Below, piece after piece: positions 1 to 7,784 of a stretch of 64,000 nt of DNA. How positions within the stretch are numbered: position 1 is the stretch's first letter; the number at the start of each line of letters is the position of its first letter. Origin of the DNA: Novosphingobium sp. (lineage in GTDB: Bacteria > Pseudomonadota > Alphaproteobacteria > Sphingomonadales > Sphingomonadaceae); assembly GCF_039595395.1 (NCBI RefSeq), contig NZ_JBCNLP010000001.1, positions 310,001-374,000 of the forward strand. The letters are read 5' to 3'. Below the pieces are notes generated by a model. It was given only the letters and a program-made list of their open reading frames with translations. It was not told the DNA's origin and did no database searches. A program made the position numbers and the translations under genes.

Positions 1-336
1 GGGTTTGACGACATAGTCGTCCGCGCCGATCTCCAGCCCGACGATGCGGTCGGTCGCCTCGGATTTGGCGGTGAGGAAGATGGTGGGGATCGCCCGCGAT
101 TCGGTCAGGTGGCGGCACAGCGACAGGCCGTCCTCGCCGGGCATCATGATGTCGAGCAGGACCAGATCGGGCACGCCCTCGCGCATGATCGCCCGCGCTT
201 CTGCGGCGCTGGCGGCCTGGCTGACGGTAAAACCCTGCCGCTCCAGATAGGAGGCGAGGGGTTCACGCAGCCCCGGCTCGTCATCGACAAGCAGCAGGCG
301 TTGGGGGGCGGCGTCCTGGGTCATGCCAGTGGTCAT
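1..336 (-). CDS. Response regulator receiver domain (OmpR-type likely), C-terminus cut by window start
   Basis: Reading leftwards from 336, the frame encodes a CheY-like receiver domain: the acidic pair in LLLVDDEP, the phosphoacceptor Asp in LLDIMMPGEDG (residue 58 counted from the second Met), the Thr in IFLTAK and the Lys in DDYVVKP. The frame is open to base 1, so the output domain lies outside the window; an OmpR/PhoB-type winged helix is inferred from the receiver alone. Two starts are possible, ATG at 336 or at 324; neither has a strong ribosome site. It lies 80 bp downstream of a secreted EF-hand gene on the same strand, so the two are probably cotranscribed, and a sensor kinase probably follows outside. 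Confidence 0.85.
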   Translation of the reverse strand, partial: MTTGMTQDAAPQRLLLVDDEPGLREPLASYLERQGFTVSQAASAAEARAIMREGVPDLVLLDIMMPGEDGLSLCRHLTESRAIPTIFLTAKSEATDRIVGLEIGADDYVVKP

Positions 337-415
337 GGTGCTCTGGTTCACAGCTTTGTCTTCATCAGGCCTGAAAGGTGGACCCTGCGCGGGCCCACCT
401 GTCAAGGTTTTGCAT

Positions 416-1240
416 TCAGGTCAGCGGTGGGGGAGGCGGCGCGTCATGGCCATCAGGACCCCCATCGGGACCTTGGTCGGGACCATGCGGGGGCGGGCCC
501 CAGCCACGCGGACCTTCACCATCGGGGCCGCCATGGCGCGGGCCGCCCCAGCGGTGATGATGCTCGCCATGGCCGTGGTGGCTGGCGCGCAGCTCCTCGA
601 AGGTGACCTTGCCGTCGTGATTGGCGTCGGCCTCGTCAAAGCGCTTGAGTTCGGCGGCGATGAAGGCGTCCTTCGTCACCGATCCGGTGTGCTGGGGATC
701 GGCGTCGTGCAGAAGCTGGAAGACGATCGGCGACATGAAGCCGTGATGGCCGGGGCCCTCGCCGGGGTGACCGCCGCCATGGCCGTCAGGTCCGCGATGG
801 CCATCGGGACCGGGGTGCTCGCCCGGAGGCGGCGGGGGCGGAGCGCCTTCCGGGCCCTTGGGGGCAGCGCCATCGGGACCGGGATGCCCGGCGCCGGGGT
901 GGCGTGGCTGTTCATGCGCGGCGATGAACTCGGCCTTGGTCACCGAACCATCGTGATTGGTGTCGAGCCGGTCGAACTCGCGGCTGAGGCGGTCCTCATA
1001 ACGGGCCTTCATATCGGCCTCGTTGAAGACGCCATCCTTGTTGAAATCGAGATGGTCGAAGATTTCCGCGGCGTGAGCCTTCGCCTCGTCACGGGTCAGC
1101 GCGGGGGGCTGGTCGGGGGCGGTCTTGGCGGCGGCGGGCTTGGCCTTCGCCTTGGTGGCCGCCATGGCCGGAGCCGTCGCCAGCATGGATCCCGCCAATG
1201 CCAGCGCGATCATCCGCGAGCGCAGGGTGAATGACGTCAT
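416..1240 (-). CDS. Secreted EF-hand calcium-binding protein, Pro/Gly/His-rich
   Basis: A 274-residue protein with an N-terminal signal peptide (basic start, hydrophobic stretch, APAMAA cleavage region near residue 27). Canonical EF-hand loops are DFNKDGVFNEAD, DTNHDGSVTKAE and DANHDGKVTFEE; a fourth (DPQHTGSVTKDA) lacks some ligands. A long Pro/Gly/His/Asp-rich spacer separates the second and third loops, and the C-terminus is also His/Gly/Pro-rich, so other metals may bind as well. An AGAAGGA ribosome site precedes the ATG at 1240. The protein is probably periplasmic. With the response regulator 80 bp downstream, a role in metal or Ca2+ sensing for that two-component system is plausible but inferred. 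Confidence 0.85.
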   Translation of the reverse strand: MTSFTLRSRMIALALAGSMLATAPAMAATKAKAKPAAAKTAPDQPPALTRDEAKAHAAEIFDHLDFNKDGVFNEADMKARYEDRLSREFDRLDTNHDGSVTKAEFIAAHEQPRHPGAGHPGPDGAAPKGPEGAPPPPPPGEHPGPDGHRGPDGHGGGHPGEGPGHHGFMSPIVFQLLHDADPQHTGSVTKDAFIAAELKRFDEADANHDGKVTFEELRASHHGHGEHHHRWGGPRHGGPDGEGPRGWGPPPHGPDQGPDGGPDGHDAPPPPPLT

Positions 1241-1456
1241 CAGTGCGATCCTTCTTCAATGCCCCCATTGCGCAGGAATATGGTGAAAGCCGCGCGGCCC
1301 ATAAGCTCTATTTGGAGGGGGGATGAGAACCGACAGAACCGCGTGACTTTCGATGACCTGTGTAGATCGCGTCTGTCGCGGGTTTATGCCGGAGATGGGG
1401 GTTTTTGTCGCCAATTGTCGCTTTTTGGGCGGGAAGGAGGAGGGAGGAAGGAAGAT
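1241..1456. other. Intergenic gap upstream of the EF-hand gene
   Basis: About 215 bases with no supportable gene. It must hold the minus-strand promoter of the EF-hand gene. The only pattern I see is GGTTCT repeated 9 bp apart on the minus strand (near 1328-1343), a possible response-regulator half-site pair, with no further support. Confidence 0.4.
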
Positions 1457-1720
1457 GCGAGGGGGAAGTCCTTGTTGGTCGCATTCCTCAAGAGGAATGC
1501 TCCGGGCCCTCGCGCTCCCATAACGTCTTCCGACGATAGGGCGGTGGTGCACGATCCTGGTGCCCAACCTCTCTACCTGCACGGCATGGCGCCGCAGGCA
1601 GGCGAAATCAGGGCGCTACCCTGTCCTTGAAAGCCTGCGGCGCCGCAATCTGGGCGCAAGGCCGAACCCGGTGCGCAACGCAGACATTAAAGGGAGCGCG
1701 AGGGTGTAACACCCTCGCAT
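1457..1720 (+). repeat. Intergenic palindromic repeat, copy A (full, with expanded left hairpin)
   Basis: Shares the body of copy B (7537): the GTCTTCCGACGATAGGGC block, two inverted GCCTGCGGCGCC-type cores and a right end in which GCGAGGGTG and CACCCTCGC pair. The left hairpin carries about 40 extra bases holding a second perfect palindrome at 1481-1500 (GCATTCCTC, AA, GAGGAATGC). It ends 4 bp from the stop codon of the cupin gene, so it may also act as its terminator. Confidence 0.85.
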
Positions 1721-1723
1721 CAT

Positions 1724-2131
1724 CTACTTGTCCCTCTTCATCCCCTGAGTCCCGAATCCCACCGTGATAAACAGCAAACTCGCCTGATGCGCGATATCGG
1801 CGGTATGCCAGACCCCGGCTGGATTGATGGCCTGATCGCCCGTCCGCAACACAATGCGCGTCTCAACCCCGGCTTCGTCGCGCTGGATCAGCGTCGCCTC
1901 GCCCGCAGTGCAGATCACCACCTCCGCGCCCTGGGGGTGCATTTCCCAGCCGTCCCAGTCCTGCGTGAAGTGGTGCAGGCTTACCAGCCGTCCCTGTGCG
2001 CCATCGGCGCCATGGGCGGCCTCGTAATCCTCATACCATTGCGGGCCGGTCATCGGGGGCAGAACCAGCGCGGTGCCGTCCGGCCCGAGGTGGATCGGAT
2101 GGCTTTCCAGCGGAAGGGCCTGCCCCGTCAT
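1724..2131 (-). CDS. Cupin-domain protein
   Basis: A 135-residue single-domain protein with a cupin beta-barrel pattern: HHFTQDWDGWEMHPQGAEVV (motif 1 region, His plus Glu) and GDQAINPAGVWHTADI (motif 2 region). No signal peptide. I use the ATG at 2131; upstream in-frame sequence lies inside the VOC gene. That start is 4 bp after the VOC stop, so translation is probably coupled. Substrate unknown. Its 3' end abuts repeat copy A. Confidence 0.75.
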   Translation of the reverse strand: MTGQALPLESHPIHLGPDGTALVLPPMTGPQWYEDYEAAHGADGAQGRLVSLHHFTQDWDGWEMHPQGAEVVICTAGEATLIQRDEAGVETRIVLRTGDQAINPAGVWHTADIAHQASLLFITVGFGTQGMKRDK

Positions 2132-2135
2132 GTGC

Positions 2136-2507
2136 TCAACCAAAGGTGAAGGCGTTGAGCTTGTTGCCGTCACGGTCGCGAAAATAGGCGGCGTAGAAGC
2201 CGCCTTCACCGCGCGGGCCGGGCAGGCCTTCGCAGGTGCCGCCCTGCTCCAGCGCGATGGCGTGGAGGCGGTCGACCTGTGCACGGTCTTTCGCTTCCAG
2301 TGCCACCATCACGCCATTGCCCACGGTGGCAGGCTGGCCATCGAAGGGTTTCGTCAGGCCGATGCCTGCGCCGCCGCCGGGCATGCCCCATGCGATGTAG
2401 GTCTCTTCCTCCATCATGCGGCCAACGCCCAGCTCCTTGGCCAGAGCATCATAGAACGGCGCCGATCCGTGCAGATCGTTGGTGCCCACCGTGACGTAAC
2501 CGATCAT
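2136..2507 (-). CDS. VOC (glyoxalase/bleomycin resistance) family protein
   Basis: A 123-residue one-module VOC protein: N-terminal beta strand MIGYVTVGTNDL, helix with FYDALAKELG, and C-terminal FYAAYFRDRDGNKLNAFTFG typical of metal-binding glyoxalase folds. Upstream in-frame codons would add 22 residues, but a GGGGAGAGG ribosome site sits just before ATG 2507, so I use that start. The cupin gene follows after 4 bp. The exact reaction cannot be told from the sequence. Confidence 0.85.
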   Translation of the reverse strand: MIGYVTVGTNDLHGSAPFYDALAKELGVGRMMEEETYIAWGMPGGGAGIGLTKPFDGQPATVGNGVMVALEAKDRAQVDRLHAIALEQGGTCEGLPGPRGEGGFYAAYFRDRDGNKLNAFTFG

Positions 2508-2576
2508 GATCCTCTCCCCTTTGCACGACTCACTGAATGTTGGAACAATAAGTGAACATCGTGCGCGCCGCAAGCC

Positions 2577-4382
2577 TTACAAAGGCGCGCACTGATCCTT
2601 CAGCCAAGCCAGTGCGGCCCCTTCCAACTGGGGCGAGAGAATCGCCCACACGCTTGCGTGATAGGCGTTCCACCAAGCGGTTTCCGGCCCATCGAGCAGA
2701 GCGGGTTCGACCAGTTCGCGGCCGATCGGCACGTGAGTCAGTGTTTCGAAGCCGAAATAGTCGCCCTCGGCGCCGGGGATGTCGCGCTGTTCCACCAGCA
2801 CGAGATTCTCGATGCGGATGCCATAGGCGCCGGTCTTGTAATAGCCCGGCTCGTTGGAGAGGAACATGCCGGGCAGCAGCTCCTGCCCCGTGCCCGCCTG
2901 ACCGCCCGCCGATTTGGCGATGCGCTGCGGCCCCTCATGCACCGCGAGGAAGCTGCCGACGCCGTGGCCGGTGCCATGGGCGTAATCGACGCCCGCCTGC
3001 CACAGATGCTGGCGTGCCAGCGTATCGAGCTGGCTGCCCGCCGTGCCGCGCGGGAAGATGGCGCGGGCGAGAGCGATATGGCCCTTGAGCACGCGGGTGA
3101 AGCGGTCCTTCTCTTCCGCGCCGGCCTCACCGGGCCCGATCCAGACGGTGCGGGTGATGTCGGTGGTGCCATCGGGATATTGCCCGCCCGAATCGACCAG
3201 ATAGACGCTGGAGGGTTCCAGTGTGCGGTTGGTTTCCTCGCTCACCCGGTAGTGGACGATGGCGCCGTTCGGCCCCGCGCCGCTGATCGTGTCGAAGGAG
3301 AGGTCGCGCAGGTCGCCGCAATCGCGGCGGAACTGGTGCAGGGCTTCGGCGGCGGAGAGTTCGGTGACCTCGCCTTTGGGGCCCTCGACCGAAAGCCAGT
3401 GCATAAAGCGGGCTACGGCGCCGCCGTCGCGGGCTTGCGCCGCGCGCTGGCCGGCCTGCTCCACCGGGTTCTTGATCGCCTTGGGCAGCACGCAGGGGTC
3501 GCGGCTTTCGGTGACCAGTGCCTCGGTCTGCTTCAGCGTGGCGAAAATGGCGGAGACGGCGCGTTCCGGGTCCACGGCGACCTTTTTGCCCTTCAGGGCG
3601 GCCAGCGCATCGGTGAAGCTGTCGCGCGGTTGCAGGCGCACGGCATTGCCCAGATGGGCGGCGACCTCGGGCGTGAGTTTTTCGGGCGCGATAAACCAGT
3701 CCGCCGTGCCATCGGCATGGGCGATCACGAAGGACAGGGCGACGGGCGTGCGGTCCACATCGCTGCCGCGGATGTTGAGCAGCCAAGCCACCGAATCGAG
3801 CGCGCTGACCACTGCCGCATCAAGGCCCTGCTCGCCCAGCCATTCGGCGATCTTGCCGCGCTTGGCCTCGCTGCTTTCACCCGCCAACTCCAGCGGCTGA
3901 ACAAAAGCGGGAGCGGGCGAGGGGGCGGGCTGGTCATTCCACACAGCGTCGAGCGGGTTGCTTTCTACCGCCACCAATTCCGCGCCCTTGGCGGCCAGCG
4001 CCTTGCGCGTCGCGGCAACCCACGGCTGGGTGTGCAGCCAGGGATCATAGGCGATGCGCGCGCCCGGCTTTACCTGCTGGGCCAGCCATGCCGAAGCGCT
4101 GGTGGCGGGCACATTGTGATACTCATACAGTCGCCCATCGACCTGATCGCGCACTTGCAGCGTGTAGCGGCCATCAACGAAGATCGCCGCCTTCTCCCCC
4201 AGCACCACCGCGCTGCCCGCCGAGCCGCCAAAGCCGGTCAGCCATTCCAGACGCTGGGCATAGGCGCCGACATATTCGCTCATATGCTCGTCGCAGATGG
4301 GGATGACGAAGCCGTCATAGCCTTCGCGGGCAAGCTGCGCGCGCAGCGCCGAAAGGCGGGCTTCATGGGGGTGCATCAGCAT
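2577..4382 (-). CDS. Aminopeptidase P family protein (Xaa-Pro aminopeptidase, M24B)
   Basis: A 601-residue cytosolic metallopeptidase removing N-terminal residues before proline. Order: creatinase N-terminal domains (about 1-300), then the M24 pita-bread catalytic domain (about 310-530) and an M24 C-terminal extension. Dinuclear metal ligands are visible in YLVDSGGQYPDGTTDITRT (two Asp), GTGHGVG (His), NEPGYYKTGAYGIRIEN (Glu) and FGFETLTH (Glu). Length fits the long eukaryote-like aminopeptidase P class. AAGGAGG lies 9 bp before ATG 4382, fixing the start. Divergent from oligopeptidase B, with about 100 bp shared promoter space. Confidence 0.93.
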   Translation of the reverse strand: MLMHPHEARLSALRAQLAREGYDGFVIPICDEHMSEYVGAYAQRLEWLTGFGGSAGSAVVLGEKAAIFVDGRYTLQVRDQVDGRLYEYHNVPATSASAWLAQQVKPGARIAYDPWLHTQPWVAATRKALAAKGAELVAVESNPLDAVWNDQPAPSPAPAFVQPLELAGESSEAKRGKIAEWLGEQGLDAAVVSALDSVAWLLNIRGSDVDRTPVALSFVIAHADGTADWFIAPEKLTPEVAAHLGNAVRLQPRDSFTDALAALKGKKVAVDPERAVSAIFATLKQTEALVTESRDPCVLPKAIKNPVEQAGQRAAQARDGGAVARFMHWLSVEGPKGEVTELSAAEALHQFRRDCGDLRDLSFDTISGAGPNGAIVHYRVSEETNRTLEPSSVYLVDSGGQYPDGTTDITRTVWIGPGEAGAEEKDRFTRVLKGHIALARAIFPRGTAGSQLDTLARQHLWQAGVDYAHGTGHGVGSFLAVHEGPQRIAKSAGGQAGTGQELLPGMFLSNEPGYYKTGAYGIRIENLVLVEQRDIPGAEGDYFGFETLTHVPIGRELVEPALLDGPETAWWNAYHASVWAILSPQLEGAALAWLKDQCAPL

Positions 4383-4479
4383 GGGGGCGTCCCTCCTTGA
4401 GGACAGTCCGGCTTATTTGGGCCGGGGAATGGGTTTTCTGCACGCAAGCATGCTTGCGGCGCGTTGCCGGGCACCATAA

Positions 4480-6570
4480 ATGCAAGTGATGAGCAATTCC
4501 AGCCAGAGCGCGCTTGCTGCGCCCATCGCCGCCCCTGTCGCCGCCAAGAAGCCGGCCAGCATCACGCATCACGGCATCACCGTCACCGACGATTACGCCT
4601 GGCTGCGCGATCCCGGCTATCCTCAGGTGACCGACAAGGAGGTGCTGGCGCATCTGGAGGCCGAAAACGCCTGGTTCGAGGCGCGCATGGCCCCGCGCAA
4701 GACTTTGGTGGACGATCTGTTCAAGGAAATGCGCGCCCGCATCAAGGAAGCCGACCGCTCGGTGCCTCAGAAGGATGGCGATTACCTCTACTGGATCGAG
4801 TTCGAGGAAGGCGCGGAATACAAGAAATGGTGGCGCAAGCCCGTGGCGGGCGGCGAGGATGAGCTGATCCTCGACGAGGTCGCTCTGGCGGCGGGGCATG
4901 ATTATTTCCGCCTTGGCGCGCTGTCGGTCTCGAACGATGGCACGATGCTGGCCTGGAGCGTGGACGACAATGGCTCGGAGCGCTTCACCGCCCGCATCAA
5001 GGTGATCGCCACCGGCGAGGAACTGCCCGATGTGATCGAGGGCACGCTGTCCTCGCTGGTGTGGGTCGCGGAGGACAAGGGGCTGGTCTATTCGCTGGCC
5101 AATGAGAACTGGCGCACCGACAACGCCCGCCTGCACTGGCTGGGCCAGCCGCTGGAGAGCGATGTCGAACTCTATCACGAGGATGATGAGGGGTTCCGCG
5201 TCGGCTCCTCGCTCTCCGCGAACGAAAAGTGGCTGGTGATCGGCACCAGCGATCACGAGACCAGCGAGACCTATCTGATCCCCGCCCATGATCCTTTGGC
5301 CAAGCCGCTGCTGGTGAAGGCCCGTCAGGATGGCGTGGAGTATGATGTCGATGAGCGTGAGGGCACGCTCTACATCCATGCCAATGACACGCATGAGAAC
5401 TTCCGCATCGCCACCGCGCCGCTGGCCAACCCCGGCGAATGGACGACGCTGCTGGAAGGCACGGACGATCTCTATGTCACCGGCTTTGAACTCTACCGCG
5501 ATTTCTTCGTGGTGGAGAGCCGGGTGCGCGGCCTCGATACCATCGAGCTGCGCTATTACGACGATCCGTCGCGCATCGAACCCATCACTTTCCCCGAGGC
5601 CAGCTATGACGCCGGTCTGGCCGACAACCCCGAATGGGCCGTCGACAAGCTGCGCCTGACCTATGAGAGCATGGTCAGCCCGGCCACCGTCTATGACTAC
5701 CATTTGGCGGACAAATCGCTGGAAGTGCTCAAGGTGCAGCAGATCCCCAGCGGCTATGACGCCAGCCTCTATGAAACCCAGCGGCTGGAGATCCCCGCGC
5801 GCGACGGCACGCTGGTGCCCGTCAGCATCGTCTACCGCAAAGACCGCAAGGCCAGCGATCCGCTGCACCTCTATGGCTATGGCGCCTATGGCATGGCGAT
5901 GAGCCCTAGCTTCTCGACCACGCGCCTGTCGCTGGTGGATCGCGGCTTTGCCTATGCCATCGCGCATATCCGCGGCGGCGACGACCTTGGCCGCGGCTGG
6001 TACAAGGCAGGCAAGCGCGAGCAGCGCACCAACACCTTCAACGATTTCGTCGATGTGGCGCGCGGGCTGATCGAGCGCGGCTTCACCACCCCCGGCCGCA
6101 TCAGCATCAGCGGCGGCTCGGCCGGCGGCGAGCTGATGGGCGCGGTGATGAATGATGCGCCGGAACTGTGGGGCGCCGTGGTGGCCCATGTGCCCTTCGT
6201 CGATGTGCTCAACACCATGCTGGACGAAACCCTGCCGCTGACGCCCGGCGAATGGCCCGAATGGGGCAACCCCATCGAGGACAAGGCCGCCTTCGAGCTG
6301 ATCCACAGCTACAGCCCCTATGATCAGGTGAAGGCGCAGGCCTATCCGCCGCTGCTGGTGACGGCGGGCCTCAACGACCCGCGCGTGACCTATTGGGAGC
6401 CCGCCAAATGGGTCGCCAAGCTGCGTGAGCTGAAGACCGACAGCAACGAACTACTGCTGAAAACCAATATGGGCGCTGGCCACGGCGGCAAATCGGGCCG
6501 CTTCCAGAGCCTGACCGAGGCGGCGGAGGAATTCGCCTTCATCCTCTGGCAATTGGGCATGGCCGCGTAA
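4480..6570 (+). CDS. ptrB: Oligopeptidase B-like prolyl oligopeptidase family serine peptidase (S9A)
   Basis: A 696-residue protein with an N-terminal beta-propeller (about 1-400) and a C-terminal alpha/beta hydrolase. The nucleophile is in GGSAGGELMG (about Ser547), the Asp in TAGLNDPRVTYWEPAKW and the His in NMGAGHGGKSGR. Family members cleave after basic residues in short peptides; cleavage preference here is inferred. No convincing signal peptide, so probably cytosolic. ATG 4480 and ATG 4489 are both possible; neither has a clear ribosome site. Neighbouring aminopeptidase P suggests a shared role in peptide turnover. Confidence 0.92.
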   Translation: MQVMSNSSQSALAAPIAAPVAAKKPASITHHGITVTDDYAWLRDPGYPQVTDKEVLAHLEAENAWFEARMAPRKTLVDDLFKEMRARIKEADRSVPQKDGDYLYWIEFEEGAEYKKWWRKPVAGGEDELILDEVALAAGHDYFRLGALSVSNDGTMLAWSVDDNGSERFTARIKVIATGEELPDVIEGTLSSLVWVAEDKGLVYSLANENWRTDNARLHWLGQPLESDVELYHEDDEGFRVGSSLSANEKWLVIGTSDHETSETYLIPAHDPLAKPLLVKARQDGVEYDVDEREGTLYIHANDTHENFRIATAPLANPGEWTTLLEGTDDLYVTGFELYRDFFVVESRVRGLDTIELRYYDDPSRIEPITFPEASYDAGLADNPEWAVDKLRLTYESMVSPATVYDYHLADKSLEVLKVQQIPSGYDASLYETQRLEIPARDGTLVPVSIVYRKDRKASDPLHLYGYGAYGMAMSPSFSTTRLSLVDRGFAYAIAHIRGGDDLGRGWYKAGKREQRTNTFNDFVDVARGLIERGFTTPGRISISGGSAGGELMGAVMNDAPELWGAVVAHVPFVDVLNTMLDETLPLTPGEWPEWGNPIEDKAAFELIHSYSPYDQVKAQAYPPLLVTAGLNDPRVTYWEPAKWVAKLRELKTDSNELLLKTNMGAGHGGKSGRFQSLTEAAEEFAFILWQLGMAA

Positions 6571-6571
6571 G

Positions 6572-6835
6572 ATGCAGCAGCGCCTGATCTTCCGGGGGGC
6601 GGTTGTCGTGAACCTGCTGGCGCTGGCCCTGTGGCTGGCCTGCTGGCTGGGCCACGCCGATCCCTTCCTGAAGGTGCTGATCGTCTGCTGGCCGCTTGTG
6701 TTGGCCTCGGTGGTGGCCTGCGTGCTGACCGCGCGCAAGACCCGCCGCTGGTGGCCTTTGCTAGCGATTGTGCCCGCGCTCTGGGCCTATGCGCCCTTCG
6801 TGGGACTGGCGCTGGCGGCGTTGGGGGCAAGATAG
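6572..6835 (+). CDS. Small membrane protein, function unknown
   Basis: 87 residues with three hydrophobic segments (about 8-28, 34-52, 63-83) separated by short basic loops such as TARKTRRWW. It starts one base after the ptrB stop codon, so it is almost certainly translationally coupled to it. I do not recognise a family. Confidence 0.7.
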   Translation: MQQRLIFRGAVVVNLLALALWLACWLGHADPFLKVLIVCWPLVLASVVACVLTARKTRRWWPLLAIVPALWAYAPFVGLALAALGAR

Positions 6836-6839
6836 GCTT

Positions 6840-7124
6840 ATGCGTCAGCCCGGCATCGACTGGAGTCAAGGCGACTGGTCGGTGACGGCCGTCTGGACAG
6901 GCCTGTTGCTCTTCGTCGTAGCCGGCGTGACGATGGGTATCGAGGCGCCCTTCACGATCCCGATGCTGGTTCTGGATGCGGGGCTGCTGGTCGCCGTGGT
7001 GCTGATTGGCGTGCGCCGCCGTAACTGGGGCCTGCTGATCGCGGGAGGGCTCTGCCTTTTACCGCTTCCGCTCGTCGCCCTGGCGTTGTTATCATGCGGC
7101 TTCGGAACGGGAGCTTGCCTCTGA
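6840..7124 (+). CDS. Small membrane protein, function unknown
   Basis: 94 residues from ATG 6840. A short polar N-terminus (QPGIDWSQGDWS) is followed by three hydrophobic stretches with a basic loop GVRRRNW. It follows the previous gene by 4 bp and shares one base with the next start (TGATG at 7122), so all four genes from 4480 look like one transcript. No family recognised. Confidence 0.65.
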   Translation: MRQPGIDWSQGDWSVTAVWTGLLLFVVAGVTMGIEAPFTIPMLVLDAGLLVAVVLIGVRRRNWGLLIAGGLCLLPLPLVALALLSCGFGTGACL

Positions 7125-7534
7125 TGGCCAACCATTTCACCCAGACCTTCACCGCAGGGCCCGAGCATATCGATGTCCTCGGCCATGTGAACAATGCGGT
7201 CTGGGTGCAATGGATGGAAGCCATCGCCACCGCCCACTGGGAAAACGACGCCCGCCCCGAGGACGTGGCCACCTACATCTGGGTCGTGACCCGCCACGAG
7301 ATCGACTATCGCGGCAACATCCGCGAGGGCGAAAGCGTGGTGGCGCGAACCTTCATCCCCGATCCGCCGAAAGCGGCACGGTTCGACCGCCGGGTGGATT
7401 TCTGCCGTGTGGGCGAGGAGAAGTCCATCGTTTCCGCCCGCACGACATGGGCGATGATCGATATGGCCAGCGGAAGGCTGTGCCGGATTCCGCCTGAGGT
7501 GGCTGAGCCTTTCAAGGGGTGGAAGGAAGATTAA
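7124..7534 (+). CDS. Acyl-CoA thioesterase, 4HBT/hotdog fold (YbgC/FadM-like)
   Basis: 136 residues with a single hotdog domain. The active-site motif region HIDVLGHVNNAVWVQWMEAI has the conserved Asp followed by GHVNN typical of 4-hydroxybenzoyl-CoA thioesterase-like enzymes, which hydrolyse acyl-CoA thioesters in the cytosol. ATG 7124 overlaps the preceding stop by one base; a longer in-frame start at 7094 would run further into the upstream gene. Substrate chain length is unknown. Repeat copy B begins 3 bp after the stop. Confidence 0.87.
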   Translation: MANHFTQTFTAGPEHIDVLGHVNNAVWVQWMEAIATAHWENDARPEDVATYIWVVTRHEIDYRGNIREGESVVARTFIPDPPKAARFDRRVDFCRVGEEKSIVSARTTWAMIDMASGRLCRIPPEVAEPFKGWKED

Positions 7535-7536
7535 GA

Positions 7537-7764
7537 TGCGAGGGGGTTACCCCCTCGCGCTCCCAGAACGTCTTCCGACGACAGGGCAGTGGTGCCCGGT
7601 CCTTGCGCCCCACCTCTCCACCTGCGCTGCATGGCGCCGCAGGCAGGTGAAATCAGCGCGCTGACATATCGTTGAAGGCCTGCGGCGCCGCAATCTGTGC
7701 GCAAGGCCGAACCCGATGCGCAAGGTAGACATTAATGGGAGCGCGAGGGTGTAACACCCTCGCA
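7537..7764 (+). repeat. Intergenic palindromic repeat, copy B (full, 228 bp)
   Basis: The cleanest copy in this orientation. The left end is a hairpin (GCGAGGGGG, TTAC, CCCCTCGC) followed by GCTCCCA; the right end carries the inverse (GGGAGC, then GCGAGGGTG/CACCCTCGC). Inside, GGCGCCGCAGGC and GCCTGCGGCGCC are inverted copies. It fills the gap between the convergent thioesterase and ftsK genes and probably acts as a bidirectional terminator. Confidence 0.9.
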
Positions 7765-7784
7765 CCTTACCCTTTTAAAGCCCC

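Noticed and set aside
2658..4400. 580-codon plus-strand ORF opposite aminopeptidase P
   Set aside because: Shadow frame of a gene with all metal ligands; the translated product has no recognisable domain.
4363..6306. 647-codon minus-strand ORF opposite oligopeptidase B
   Set aside because: Shadow frame; the opposite strand carries the catalytic Ser, Asp and His motifs.
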